Below, one piece after another: positions 13,270-27,479 of a DNA stretch of 64,000 bases. The notes beneath the pieces were generated by a model that saw only the letters and a list, made by a program, of their open reading frames with translations, had not been told where the DNA came from and ran no database searches. Both the position numbers and the translations under genes were made by a program. This DNA is from Acanthacorydalis orientalis (lineage: Eukaryota > Arthropoda > Insecta > Megaloptera > Corydalidae), in NCBI GenBank assembly GCA_034766995.1, contig CM068313.1, positions 25,719,512-25,783,511 of the forward strand, written 5' to 3'. How positions within the stretch are numbered: position 1 is the first letter of the stretch; each line of letters opens with the position of its first letter.

Positions 13270-15410
13270 AACATGAGCTTTAAAGTAAACAAAAGGTAAT
13301 CCTTTGTTGTGTGTAGTTACATTTAAATTAAATTTGTATTGACTATACATTTTAAATTGTACTATAAGCTATGAAGAAATGCTTTTACAACAGAGTTAAT
13401 TGTACATTTAAACATAGAATAAAACAATACGCTTCTAAATTAGTTTCAGTTTATTCTTTCTTAAATGTAAAAAAATACGCTCTTGTACTCATACATAAAT
13501 AAGACGAAACGTTTAAACATTTATAAATTTTGAAGAACTGAAATTTATTATTTACTGTTTATCTTTACTTTCTATTAATACATATTTATCATACTGACTT
13601 GATTTTTTAATTTTTTTATTAATTTTCTTAATTAGTGCATTCGTCTATCATTATATCATATTATCATTTATACTTTATGTTCTTAGATGTATATTAATTC
13701 ACATTTAAATTAAATAAAAAATGTATAATTAAAATAAAATTCTCTTTTATGAAAAAGAATTTAATCTATATGTATATCTGCATTTTATATTAAGATACAG
13801 TTTATACTGAAATTTATCTTAATTCCATTATAATAACTAAACATTTTGTCTCGAAGCTTGTTTTTTAAACCTTTTTTTATTGAGTACAGATACTTAAGTT
13901 TGGTGAAACTTTTATTGTAAAGTTTCAATCTTACATCATATATTTATTTTAAAAACATAAAGTATTAATATTTAAATTTATTTATTGAAAAATTACTCCA
14001 TAAATGTAATATATTTCATTTGTATTGAAGTGAAAATCATTTTAAAAATTAAATTATTTTACAACCTATATATCGAGTTTACTCTATTAAAAAACAGTAT
14101 TCTTAATTTTCTAAAATTTTAAATTCAATGCAAATATATATAGTTTATTAAAATTTAATATAAATTAATTAAATATTATTGAATGAAAATATTTATTCTA
14201 GTATATAATTTAATGATACACTTAATTTTAATGATATGATCGTTATATATTTAAACTATTATCTGTTTAAACAATTATCACACTAATCCAATGTTATTAT
14301 CAGTCATGTTAATTTGATATTTGTGATTAAGAACAAATTTGATACTCTTTTCGGTAAAGACGTTTTTTGTCTCTGTGATAAATCACATGCACACGTACCT
14401 AAATCAAATCAATATCGATAAACATGTTTTCTTGTCAACTAAAATAGAATTATCAGGTAATCTAATATTCATTTTTTATTAGTAATTATATTCTAATTAA
14501 AAATTAATTAATAATAAAAATTTTAAAAATTAAAAATCATGCTGACATTTAAAACTTAAATGCATATATTTCCCACATAAGTATATTTTCTAACTTAATA
14601 TGACTGTATAATTTAATTTCAATATTAAATTTATAATATTTTTAAAAGTTTTAAAAAAATTATATATATACATATGAATTTCTCTATATATTAATATATT
14701 TTACAATAACATTAATATGTTTTTTATTTTTAAAATATATTTTTAAAAATATCATTTTACAAAAAATTAAAAGAAAAATTTACTTCTTTTGTTTCGAAGT
14801 TAATCGTTACAAAAATTTTTATATTTTTTTTACAAAAAAAAAGTGCTAAATATTAGCTAAAATATTTTAATAAAATTTACTTATTACCGTGGTATTATTT
14901 TCTCCTTATATTTGTATGGGTTTTGATAAAAAAATTATTAAACATTATTTTTCTCAGTTTTTAGTATTTTAGAATGTAGAAACACCAAAAATTATAAATT
15001 AACCAATATATATTATATATATATATATAAAATTAGAAATTATATTTTATGCAATCCACTTATTTTTATATTTATATTCGAAAATATTTTTTACTTTTAA
15101 GAGACATATTAATTTATTTAGGTAGATAAAGAAAAATATCTATTTATCTATCTGTCTATATATATATATAGTTTGATGATATTATATAGTAGAATTTGAG
15201 TGAATATAACCATTCTATTGCTTAAAAATTCAAAATAAATACATTTCTATGAAAAAAATGCGTAAATTGTTTTGTGTAAAGAAATAATTCAAACTGAGAT
15301 AAAATTATGAAATATACAATCGAGTAATCTTCAAACGTGTTCCAGAAAATTTGAACACAAACTAATTACTGCGGTTAAGTAAGCTTGAAAAGTCAATTCA
15401 ATATTTTCAA
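13270..15410. other. AT desert, no gene seen
   Basis: Only AT-rich sequence and short TA tracts (about 15008-15028 and 15156-15170). Confidence 0.6.
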
Positions 15411-15419
15411 ACTTAATTA

Positions 15420-15940
15420 ACTTTTAAACCATCGCTTCGCTGCACACAAAAAGTCGAGTTGGTATACTGCGATATTATTTACATCGTAGCTCGTGTAAAT
15501 GCAGACAACGTGTTAGTTCGACGCAGAGGAAGCTTAACACACGCGCGAGGGTTATCTGCCGTTCGCCGTCGCCGCAGGAAAATGTTTATTTCAATTGTGA
15601 CGTACATTTGTTTTCATCTCACCCAAACCTGCTCTACACACCCGCCTTAACCCAAACATACGTACGACGTGTCGGCAATGGGGTGCAACTCTCCCCAGCA
15701 TACTATGGCGACAAAACGGGCAAAGCATTCGTAGTTTGAGTGGAAAGGTGGTAGATTTTTGGTGGGGATGACGGCCACTCACGGCGTGACGCGGCGGCCA
15801 CAAAGTCGAAACAACTGTTTGAACTTGGTTGCTACTGGCTGTTGTTGTTTTGTGGTTGCTTACGTTAGGAGTTTTCAATGGGGAGAAAAGAGAACGATGT
15901 GACGGACGTGTTGTTGATGCCACCGTTGTTAAGGTAAATT
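15420..15940. promoter_or_regulatory. CpG-rich island, likely promoter plus first exon
   Basis: About 500 bp with dense CpG (for example gccgttcgccgtcgccgcag and gacgcggcggccac) in otherwise near-pure AT sequence, which in hymenopteran genomes usually marks a promoter/5' exon. It ends at a donor AAG followed by GTAAAT (15933/15934). The 110-codon open frame on the minus strand (15591-15923) and the 63-codon plus frame are expected by composition and match no family I know. Confidence 0.5.
15878..15933 (+). CDS. Candidate first coding exon, unknown gene
   Basis: At the 3' edge of the CpG island, a plus-strand ATG (context tttcaATGG) reads MGRKENDVTDVLLMPPLL and reaches TTAAG/GTAAAT, a good donor, in phase 2. 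The position at the island edge and the donor together make it the best first-exon candidate in the first 50 kb. The product is not recognised. Confidence 0.35.
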
Positions 15941-16020
15941 TAGATGTTCCATTTTTTATGAGTAGCTCTTTTGTATCTTCTATCTATTGATAAGATATGC
16001 ACACATGTATACAAGAACAA

Positions 16021-16035
16021 ATGTTTACATATATG

Positions 16036-16085
<50 letters not shown>

Positions 16086-16086
16086 T
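16021..16086. repeat. (TA)n tract flanked by inverted repeat
   Basis: The tract is bounded by ATGTTTACATAT on the left and ATATGTAAACAT on the right, so the whole 66 bp can fold into a near-perfect hairpin. Confidence 0.9.
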
Positions 16087-16125
16087 GAAAGAGGACTTTA
16101 TCCAGCAGTGGATTGACAGAGGATG

Positions 16126-16159
<34 letters not shown>

Positions 16160-18112
16160 AGAAAATTCTGATCTAAACAACATTAAAATCTTATTTAGAT
16201 TTCACTTTAATATCTTTAGATATTTTTCTTCTAAAATTTCGCAATCATTTTATAAAACAGAAATTAATTTTCAATCACAATGCAAATAATGGAAAAATAC
16301 TGTCCTTTCTGCAGAAATATAATAAATTTTTGATTTTTAATTAATTTATATCGAATATTTATATCGAAGTTAACATATAAACCAAGATAATATGCACTGA
16401 AATGTGTTTTAAAAATGAAAATTCTGAATAATAATGAAATATATCATTATTTTTGCTTCTTTGACTCAGTTTATATATTGTTGGATTATAAAAAAGATTA
16501 CAATCCAAAATCAAAAGTATTATTCATTATCACTCATGTTAAATATGAAACAAAGTCTAATAAACAAAATATTTAAAGCAAAGAATGCTGCATAGACAGT
16601 AGATATTTCGATTTAAGTGATGAAAAATAAAAAGTTTTATGCTTTGTATATTAAAAAATATTATTCCTTATACAAAAATCAGAAACTATAAATTATTGTT
16701 AATGTATATATATATATATATATATATACATATATACATAAACATATCCTCAGCAAGTGACAGTCCCTTACTAGATAAATTTATCTTTAAAATTTTCTAA
16801 TCTGAGCGATTCAGTTCCTCTTATGCAATTTTATAGTGAATTTTTTGTCATTTTTATCTCATTAATAAATATTTATTGATTGAGCAAACATGTTAGGAAA
16901 AATATTTTTTGTCTTAAAAAACAGAGTTGCTCTTTTTATAAATTTCTGCACTTATACAAATTGGAGAACTAATTAAAAAAAAATGAACTGATAAACACAA
17001 GGAATGGATGAAAAATTTTTTTTTAATTAAATATATAAATCATTTAAATTAATATCATATTCTTCACTATCAAAAGATAGACAAAAAAATCAGAAACTTA
17101 ATGGTATTAATTACTTCTTATATTAAAATCATTAAAATAATTTGAAAAACAGCAAAAAAAAATAAACAATATATCTTAATATCGAATACAATCGAAATTT
17201 CAAGTAATTGTCAAGAAAATTAATCTATTCTGACACATTCTTAATCAAATATTTCACACATATGAACATCTAAAAGGTCCTTTATTACCGATTCTTCCTT
17301 TTATTTAAATTTATTTTGTTACAAATTTTTATGTACAGCGTTTATTTTCGTTTTTAAGTTATCTTTTATTATCCTGACGTTTGTATATTTGTGTATGGGT
17401 ACTGTATGTGTATTTTATGTGGTGTCGCTCATTTCTCTCACGTTTTTGTTTGTTTGTGATGATTTTATTAAGACATTTCGTTCGTGGTAGATATTTTGTA
17501 ATTAGTTTCATGTATGTGTTGTTGTTTAATTTAAATATTTTCGTTTACAGCTTTGATGTTACACTGATCGAGCTGTTCTAATTATTTTCGCAAGTAAAAT
17601 ACTAAAGGTCCATGTATCATGTTATTCATGTATTGTTCTGAATTAATTATTCAAGTTTGTTTCTTGAACACAACGTTATTTTTACAATTCCTTGTATTAT
17701 CGAAATATATAATGCTATGAATATATTTATATTTGTAAATTTAAACTTCAAAACAAATGCACATCGAAATCTAAGAACATTTTTAATAATTTATAAGTAA
17801 ATAAAATTCAAATAATGAGCACTGAAAATTTTTTTTATTAACTAACGTCAATGTTTTTATTAACAAATCTTATTTATCATTTCATACACAAAACATTATA
17901 TTTTAAAATAGTATTATTCAACTTTAAACAAATGTTAATACTATAAATTTAATTTAATTAATTTAAGTAGCAACATGTTATATTTCAATCAACAATATAA
18001 TAGGATATATAAAATTAATACTTTGTTATACATACATGCAAGTTATAGAGATAAATACTATGTAGGTATATAATTTATTTCATTTTAAATACCTGTTTAT
18101 ATACAAACAAGC

Positions 18113-18116
<4 letters not shown>

Positions 18117-18158
<42 letters not shown>

Positions 18159-18159
18159 A
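18117..18159. repeat. (TA)n microsatellite
   Basis: Long uninterrupted TA run. Confidence 0.95.
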
Positions 18160-18404
18160 GTAGTATACATATATCTTAATTTAAATGTAGAAAAGCACAC
18201 AACATTACATAATAAAATACAATGTTGCACGTTTTTACAGCTAATAAAACGTGTCGTATTTATTACATTGTACGACTTGTCAAATGTGTCGAAGCTCATA
18301 ATTAAATGGAAACTTTATCGTAAAATTACATCGAGTAAAATAATTTGTGTTGGTTTTTACTTTTCTACTGAAACTTAAATACATATGTACGCATATATCT
18401 ATAT

Positions 18405-18439
<35 letters not shown>

Positions 18440-19060
18440 TATTTTTATAAAACTATATACTTATAAATATTCTTCATGTTATTTACGTCTTAATTACTCA
18501 TTATTCTCAATAAAATGGCATTAAAACTTCATATTATTAGTTATATATAACTATTTTATGACAAATATTAAATTAAATAACAAGATTCATTTCTCAAGTA
18601 GTTAACGTATATTTTTGTTCTATAGAACAATTCTTTAGAAATAGAAAAAAAATAAATTTCGATAATAAATTGAATTACTTTATACAGAATAAAAAAAGTG
18701 TGTACTATGACAGATGAATGTACAATCTTTCTTTTGCTTTTCACCTAGCAGCAATGAAACATAAATAATTGTGACATTATTTTAAGATGTCTAGACGGTA
18801 CTGTTTGTGTCAATGGAAAATACAGACAGCGACAATTTCTTACTTTTATTAAATCTTATTTTCTGTCATTTTCTATATTAAATTACGTCAAACGTTCCTT
18901 GAATAAATGTCGGATATTATTAATTACTCTTCGGTGTAAATAAGTAAAAACTATTTATTATAAAATTAAAACAATTTTAATACTTCTCTTCATTTTAATG
19001 ATTATAGTTTTTATAGTTACAAAATAAAATATAAAATTCTTATTCATTCCGTACTCAAAC

Positions 19061-19062
<2 letters not shown>

Positions 19063-19106
<44 letters not shown>
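19063..19106. repeat. (TA)n microsatellite
   Basis: Long uninterrupted TA run. Confidence 0.95.
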
Positions 19107-19109
<3 letters not shown>

Positions 19110-19499
19110 TTTATAAACCGTATTAAATAAATCTTGTAGTTTGTTTCCTTTTCTAATATATTATATATTTGCTATAAACTTTGTTGTAAATTTTTATTTA
19201 TTTCTATCCATTAAATATTATTTTTAATTATAAAATCAATGCTGATAATTTGTTTATACCGATTTTCAAATAAAAATAATGTTTCTGTATAATATAATAT
19301 ATATATATAAATCAATCATTTAACAATATTTTTATTTTAATCATATTTGATATAATTGAGTATAAAGAATAAAAAACTATTTCCAAATCAATAATAATCA
19401 AGTATCGTTAACACTTAAATTAAAATATGGCTTCAAAAGTTAATCATTAAAAAAAACATTATTCAATGCGATTAAAAAATATTCATTTTCTCTTTTTAA

Positions 19500-19502
<3 letters not shown>

Positions 19503-19565
<63 letters not shown>

Positions 19566-19566
19566 G
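19503..19566. repeat. (TA)n microsatellite
   Basis: About 55 bp pure, with imperfect gtatatgtata end. Confidence 0.95.
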
Positions 19567-20013
19567 TATAATGTGTATAAATGAGAAAACAAGTGACTTT
19601 AACAGTTAAATGTCCTGACAATGAAATAAAAATAGCTTAATCACAAAGTTTTGTAATTTTAAAACGAGATATGTTGCATTCCTCAAATTAATTTGAGAAA
19701 TGTGTATTTTTTCATCAAAAGCACTTTCATTATTTTTTAATAGAATGTAAACTAGCTACATCAAAAGTACATCAATGTAAAAAAATGTCATTTTAGTTTT
19801 AATTTTCATTTTTAATTTTCATAAAACGAATTCCGAAATTAGTGTATTAATTAATAATTTCTGCAAACAATTTCCATTTTATACTGGAACAGTAAAAGCA
19901 TCCTGACATTTTCAATATTTTGCGTTTTCAATTGTAATGAAGTATAATTACTTTTTTAATTCCGTTTTTTCAATTTAAAGTCTATTGTTATATACAAGAT
20001 ATACTACTCAATC

Positions 20014-20017
<4 letters not shown>

Positions 20018-20066
<49 letters not shown>
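20018..20066. repeat. (TA)n microsatellite
   Basis: Long uninterrupted TA run. Confidence 0.95.
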
Positions 20067-20072
<6 letters not shown>

Positions 20073-20939
20073 GTATTTAATGTAACTCCCCTAATTAAAT
20101 CGTATAATTCAACAAACATACGACATATGGTTCAATGTCATTAATATACGAAAAGTGTCTGTGCGGGAGAGTATATGTTTATATATAGGCTGCGACTAAT
20201 TCAATGAACTTGTATAAAATTCATGGAAAATCAGAATATTTTTGAAACATGAAATTATTTTATATTTACTTCAGATATAGATTATTTTTTATGTTTACTT
20301 TAAAAATTCTGTAAAGTTTATTACTAAAAATGTGTTATTTTATTTTGTATGTAAACTTATTTTAAACTTTACAATTTAAATATTTATTCTTTTTGAATTC
20401 TTTCCTAATTAGCTCATATTAATTGACTAACTTATTTAAAAATAAATATTTTATAAACTTATACTCTTTTTATTGAATATCAAGACAATTAATATCATGA
20501 ATATAAACAAAATAACTTATTTGTGGTATTATATGTATTACCTTTAATGAAGAATTTCTAAATATTTTTCTGCAATAAAATAATCAAATTTAATTTTAAA
20601 AATATTTTTAAATAATATACAAAAAGTATTCTTTATTTTATACTCTCTTAGACTAGACAAATTGAGTACTTTTTCATCTTTTATTGCTACTAAACGAATC
20701 CTTTTTATCCTAGTATTTCAAACGTGGTCAATATTTTCAACCCAAAAAATATGATAAACATTTAGATATTTTAAAGGAAATTCGTTGTGTATGTGTACGT
20801 TTTTTGGGTTATACGTATGGTTACACGTTATATATACACTAGTAAGTATATTTGTGTATGTAAGGATATGTTTCTGATATATTTGTATGTGTGAATGTGT
20901 TCAAAATGTGTATCTGTGTGTGTAGTATGCGTATAGAGT

Positions 20940-21190
20940 AACATATACGAGGCAAGACATGACTAGCATTTTGATGTTCTCACAGTTATCGTTGTGCAGG
21001 TTCTCGTTCGAGATCCGGAACTGTAATTTGCTGACGTGTGATCGCGCTATAATGTTCACATAACATCAAGTTGTGCATGCAGTCATCCATAACTACGGTC
21101 TTTATTAGAGAGGCAGTGTAGAACGTGTGATATTAGCAGAAATATGGTTAAGTCGTTGAAGCTGTTCAAGGAATATAAAGGGTAGCAAAT
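20940..21190. other. GC-richer island, possible 5' exon(s)
   Basis: About 250 bp island. A plus-strand ATG at 20959 opens 34 codons (MTSILMFSQLSLC...) to TAA 21061-21063. A second ATG at 21144 reads MVKSLKLFKEYK and meets a possible donor AAAGG/GTAGCA (21181/21182), phase 2. Neither is recognised. A promoter/first-exon role is inferred only from composition. Confidence 0.25.
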
Positions 21191-21194
21191 ATGT

Positions 21195-23062
21195 TGTTAT
21201 GTGTTGTATGACGTTGTTATTTTTATTTTCCATTTAGATGATAGATATGGATATATTTTCACATTTTTATTATTCAATACGAATATTTTAAATAACAAGC
21301 AACTCAGATTAGGCATTCATCCGTTTGTTAATAATAAACATTTATTTATATTAATAAATATTTTTCATTCATATATATATATATATATATATAGAAAGAT
21401 AGAAAAATAGATAGATAACAGATGTCATTTATATAGTTTTAAGCATAAAGAAAGTTCACACTTTTAGCGAATCTTCTTTGAATCATTTATAATCTAGTTG
21501 AGATTTTGAATTCTTATGCAATGTTCATGAATTTAAATCATTATTTGTGATTGAAAAATTCGTAAACTGAATATTACCGATATCAATCGATTCAGATGAA
21601 GTCAGATAATTCTTATTTAGGTAAATTTGCTAGTGTAGTGAAAGATAGCATAACATAATTTCTAAGCTACAATAATATGCATGCAGAATTATTTCCTTAA
21701 TTAAAAAATCTATATTTCTTTTAAAGAAGAGGTTAAAATTATGAATTTTGTGAATATTTTCATAAATATTTTTCATGTTCCTTTTAGTCTAATTGAAACA
21801 TTTAGAATCTGTCTTTGATATGTAAGTTAAAACCCATTATTTGCGATTCGAATATCACTCGGATTCGCGGTTAGTAGGACTTCTTCAGTTTAGTTTATAT
21901 TAAACATTCTTACATATATACGCATATATATATATATATATATATATTGTAAAAAAACTTTGATGCAATTTTTATACTTTTAAAAATAAATTCAAAATAT
22001 TTGATTTTCTTTTTTGATACTTTTTTATAATTACTGCAGTACTTGTAAGTTTTAACAAGAATATCACTGCCATATAGTTTCGAGTTCAATCTGATAATTA
22101 AAATAGAAAATAGTTACATATTTTTTATTTAAGCAGCTATAATATTTATATTAATGACACAATTTGCAATTATTTTTTATTTAAAATGTTATATGTTAGG
22201 TATTTTTAAAGAAATAAAAAGCTGATCATTTTTACTACTAATAATTTTTGAAATTTGTTTTCACCTATTCTTTTAAGAATACTTATATATTTAAGTCGTG
22301 ACAAATTCTTATATATTTTTTTAATCAAAGATTATTTTTATTTATAAGAAAAACGTTCTTATTACAAAAATGTTAAAATATGAAAGTAAAATATTTGATA
22401 AAAACAACTTTTTGTTAAATAATTTCTTACTAATTCATTAAACAGCGATATATCCTCATGAAAATTACAAAAAATACATTTTTGTGAATAACAGAAAACG
22501 TTAAATACAATTTATTACTCTAATACTGTTTTAGTTAATATATATATAAATGTATCATTTAATAACGTATATTTTCATTAAAATCGAATAAGTACTGTCC
22601 ATAAATTGTACATAAATATTATTGAGCTGACCAAAATGAAAAAAATATTCTGTATGTCATTAAATTTATTTATTTATATTAATTTCGGCTAGTCTCGTTC
22701 AAGATATATGTTAGTTTTTTTTATTAATATAATATTTTTAAATTTATGAGATTAGTTTTTAATTTATAACATATCTAGTCAAAAATAACAAAATATATAT
22801 TTTTTATGTGAATGTTATTTTTAAAATTAATTAAACACTCAATTTTTGTTTTCAAAAGAAATCCTATATTTAATATTTAATGATAAATATATGTAAATTA
22901 GAGGAAAGTTACTTCAATTTATTACAGTATATCACTTTATACATGAAATACTTTTATAATACGAAGCCATTATATTCTACATTTAATAAGTACATAATTT
23001 CAATACTGAAAAATTCAGTAAGTTATATAAAACACTATTAAAAGTATAATTAGAAGTATATA

Positions 23063-23100
<38 letters not shown>

Positions 23101-23906
23101 AACTTTGTAATTAAAAAGTGATTAAAAAAAGCATTATTTGATTTAATTATATGATTAGTATAATTCATAGTATATATCGTACATTATAAAGGTTATTAAA
23201 ATTATTTCTTAAGTGTAAAAAGTACAAACAAGTAAAAAGGGACGTATTATTATAATCTTGTTTGTTAAATGTAAATTAAAATATTAATTAAAATGAAAGC
23301 ATGATATTTATTTGCATACATATTGTTTACGTTTAACTCATAATTTCAACGGACGAAATTTCTTATTGTACTCTTCAAATATTGTAATAATTTACAAAAA
23401 TTAAATCATGTCCCGTAATATTTTCTGCACGTAATGCGACACCTTATCTCGTTACAAAACTTTACTTTGTTCATAGAGGTACAGTTATGTATACACATAG
23501 ATATACACATCAAGAAAAGTATACCGGTAAACAGGTTGAAATATAATTTCATTAAAAAAATAACAGTTTTAATTAGAACAGCAACGGGGAAGACCTTGGT
23601 AATTCTACGTGCAATACGCTGGAGGTATATATAGTTAGTTCGCTACAAAAATGACTAGAAAGACACTATAATCTCAAAATTACTTTTTGGTATCGTTTTA
23701 GTTTTTGAATTTTTTATTTTGTTAATGGTTCGGTTTTTTCCTGTATTCGTCATTCATTTACACGTTCAAAAATCAAACGATAAAAAGAGAAATATAGTAA
23801 CTAAACTTTAAATATTTATTTCTATCTTGCTAATCAGTAATTTTTTATTACTTTAAAATTCATGTCATTAAAATATTGATGTATTTTTCACTAAATATAA
23901 CTGAAC

Positions 23907-23974
<68 letters not shown>

Positions 23975-25000
23975 TATACACTTTTTTCTTAGACGCAATT
24001 AGGTCTTTATTTAAAATTAATGCATTTTTTCTATCATCTCAAATATTTATATTTCATGTGTATATTTAAAATTTAATTATAATATACATTGTTTATTGTG
24101 TACATTTATAATCTATTTCATTAATTATACAGTATTTTGCATAAAAAATTAATAGTATTCGAAGTATTGCAGGAATATAAAAGAAATATTGTATAAAAAT
24201 ATTAATTATCAAAGCATAATAATATATATATAACTTATATACGTAAGATATTAAATGTATTTATTTTATTACGCAATTACTTGGAAAGAAATTGCGATTT
24301 TTTAAATTATCAGAATAAAAATTTTGTAATGCAAACCCGCTTAAAACAGTATTGACCAATAAACCCACTGAAAATCGTTGGATAAAAATCGAAATATCGA
24401 ACATCTTCAGACAAAACTGTTAAGTTTGTTTTTGTTCATGTGAAAGCCAATAGCTCTGGGATGTATTATTTTCTTAAAAAGAATAGAGCGGAACCTTTAT
24501 CTGTCTTTATAAATATTTTAATGATTATCCAGTAAAGTAGTTGTTTCTGTATTTATATGCAAAAACTATCATACACATATAGTTAAAGCAGTAGATTATA
24601 AAAATAATGTGGATACATATTTTATATTCAGTGAAAAGAGAGTTAAGATTTAATTGTAGAAACTTTTCATTTATCTGTATCTATTTTCTCCTCTTATGAA
24701 AAGAAAAGTAGATAATATTCGACAAGTAATAAAGTTTTGTTCCAGAAAGAACGCCTTTCTTTTGCTTGATATTCTAATTAAGCGTGCTCTTATTATAATA
24801 TTAGTATAAAACTGAAGAGAATCTGTATTAAAGTACTAAAAATAAATAGAATGTAACTTTGTAAAAAGACTGTTTTAATTGAAACATAAATTATATTTGT
24901 TTAACAAATCGCACGACTTCATGCCGTATTTCTCCACATTCGTCGTATATTCAATATTTATGAGGAGGTAAATCGCACCGACATTATGAAAAATTTCTCT
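21195..25000. other. AT desert, no gene seen
   Basis: TA tracts at 21371-21393, 21914-21949, 23058-23094 and 23909-23975. A weak patch at 23400-23640 has a 66-codon plus frame whose second half (ITVLIRTATGKTLVILRAIR) is ordinary in composition but lacks support. Confidence 0.55.
23909..23975. repeat. (TA)n microsatellite, interrupted
   Basis: Two TA runs separated by tacata. Confidence 0.93.
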
Positions 25001-25019
25001 ATTATATGAAAAATTGTTT

Positions 25020-25440
25020 CCACTTCATTTGTAGTATGTACGTTCGTCTCACGGACAGAGTATAACGACGAGAATAATTAAACAAACGCTCGCACGACGT
25101 CGGCGGCAGCAGCGTCGGTGGTGTCGGCGCCGGCGACGGCGACGGTAGCGGAATGAGCGCCGCACCAATCTGTGTGTCAAAGCGTGGCCGAAACGTGCCC
25201 CACCGGCTAATGTCATTGTGCACACGTACAAGCCGTGTGTCTGCCGAAAAGGGTTTTTCTGAACATCAGTATGGGCAACATGGTTGACCATTTGGCAGGC
25301 CCTACTCGAAGGACGCGCGCGGTCGAGCACGCTCTCGACAACACGAATATTGGCAACTCTTTTATTATGTATCGAATTTACGTTAAAGTTTTTCTTTTTA
25401 GACGACCTCATGTTTTTTGACACACGCACACACGTAAACA
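25020..25440. promoter_or_regulatory. GC- and CpG-rich island, possible promoter/first exon
   Basis: The most GC-rich stretch of the window (25095-25330), with CGG/CGA triplet runs such as gtcggcggcagcagcgtcgg. The 153-codon minus-strand frame here translates to arginine and histidine runs from those triplets and looks like a compositional shadow. The plus strand carries the start exon candidate at 25153. A (TA)n tract follows at 25509-25560. Confidence 0.45.
25153..25268 (+). CDS. Candidate first coding exon, unknown gene
   Basis: The plus-strand ATG opens MSAAPICVSKRGRNVPHRL and continues 38 codons to a CATCA/GTATGG donor in phase 2; unspliced, the frame stops at 25285. The reading is basic and soluble. 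No family is recognised. GC-rich composition makes open frames more likely by chance, so support rests on the donor and the promoter-like island. Confidence 0.28.
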
Positions 25441-25501
25441 TATATTCCCACCAACACAAACACACGTCAGAACTTCTATATTCGAAACACACACAAACAT
25501 T

Positions 25502-25508
<7 letters not shown>

Positions 25509-25560
<52 letters not shown>
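25509..25560. repeat. (TA)n microsatellite
   Basis: Pure TA run at the 3' side of the 25 kb island; preceded by CA-rich sequence (25420-25500). Confidence 0.95.
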
Positions 25561-25566
<6 letters not shown>

Positions 25567-27479
25567 TTTTGTATCAACTGTATATCGCATCCATTTATGA
25601 ACATATTTTGTGTACAATATAATATTTTTATATATTCTCAGCTCCTTAATTAAATATTTTTAGTATGAATTTCAAATATTTACAGTTATTGAACAACTTT
25701 AGGATAGAAATAAAATTTTAATAAATAAAACTTATTTAACATGGCATATTAAAAGTTTCGTTTGGTACATTTTATTAAATAAACATTAAATAATTTTTAA
25801 AATGGGTTTTTATCAAAAGATAATTTTTATTACGAACAAAGTATAGTTTCCAATAAAAATCTTATAAATCAATTCATTTTTTTAATAATTAATTCTTTTG
25901 TAAACAATTTTGATAGAAATTCTATAATTCATGATTTTGAAATTATTTTAATAAAATAAAATATTTTATTATTTTATACTTATTAATTTTAATTTTAAAA
26001 AAAAACATTTCTAATAAACTTCACACATAAATATAATTTTATAATAAATTTTACTCCAAATTCTTACAATATTTTTCATCGATTCCATTTTTTTATACTA
26101 CACTCTTATAATCTCTTGACAAGATAAATTTTATTTACTTTTACATTTGTTAATATAAAATTCATGATCAAAAATATGTTAGTTGCATAAACACATTTTT
26201 GAAACAAATTGATTTTATTAATGAGTATAGAAAACACTATTAGTTATACATTTAAATATTGTTTTAAAAAATATTTTAATTCTTGCTTTCTATTACTTAA
26301 ATTTGATATATGTATTTTCTCCAATTTACAAAAAAATACATTAGTTTTTTAATAACTTTATTTTATAAATCAAATGTAAGAAATATATGATTATTAACTT
26401 TTATCAGTTATAACAAAGTATTCATTAAGTTTATCATTCTGAAATAAAAATCAAAATTTCAACAATTACATTACAATATATGTTTTTAATTCCAAACAAA
26501 ATGTTTTTGAACTTATTTATTCTAATAATATTTTGTATTTAGAATATGGAATATATATATCTTTTTTCTTCTATATTTATTTATACAAAAGTAACAATTA
26601 AGAATTTTGTACCCATATACATTTTTTGTGATATATTTTTAAAATGTATAAATAGAAATTTAATTTACAAAGTACTCAAATTTAAATATGATATAAAGCA
26701 CATGTTAACATTACATCAAGTACATGTTAACAGCCTTCAAGCAATTATTTTTTTTTCAGTATATTTTATTACCAAAAAAATATTGCGCTTTTAATAAATA
26801 ACATGCCTGTATTGTAAGATACTTTGTATATAAAATATATTTTTAGTGTAACGTTCAAAAAATGTGCTTACACTAAAAACCGGAATAAAAAATGATAATT
26901 TTTACATTGTGATATGATTATTACATTATGATATAATTATTGCAAGATTTACTATGTTTCTATATTTAGATATAACATTTTTTGCTATTTCAATAAATTT
27001 ATATTTTATTTTTGTAAGTAATTTGCATTTTAAAATTATTTATCGAAAATATTACAAACATTCTTTTAGCTACAAAATTGAACATATGATCAATTTATAT
27101 TACAAATTGAATTATTATATGAATTTATAATTATGAATATTTTAATTCTACTATACCAAAGTTTATATTTGCATTCATACACACACATATACACAAACAC
27201 CTACAGAAACACAGCACACATACTTACATATATACAAGAAATTGTTTTAAAATAAGAGGTGATAAAAACCTTCTTCGCAATAAAAACATTTCACAAAATT
27301 TATGTGTTTACTGGATTTTTCCTTTTAGACATACCACTTAAAAACAATGCTGTAAGTCGTTAAGCATTCCTTCATTATCGATTTTTAAGGAAATTCAAGA
27401 ACGATTGTATTGTAATAAACGAATGAATCGTGAATACAAATAACAAAGGAAACAATTGACTTGACGCATAATACATACA

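Larger units (their letters stand above)
15945..20930. other. AT desert with many TA microsatellites
   Basis: If the 15933 donor is real, this is the start of its intron. TA tracts at 16039-16079, 16128-16157, 16702-16738, 18117-18159, 18406-18436, 19063-19106, 19503-19566 and 20018-20066. No gene. Confidence 0.6.

Noticed and set aside
15591..15923. 110-codon minus-strand frame in the CpG island.
   Set aside because: Overlaps the better-supported plus-strand exon candidate and has no recognisable domain; open by composition.
25049..25510. 153-codon minus-strand frame, the longest in the window.
   Set aside because: Arginine and histidine runs come from CGG/CGA triplets in a GC-rich island; no domain, no splice evidence.
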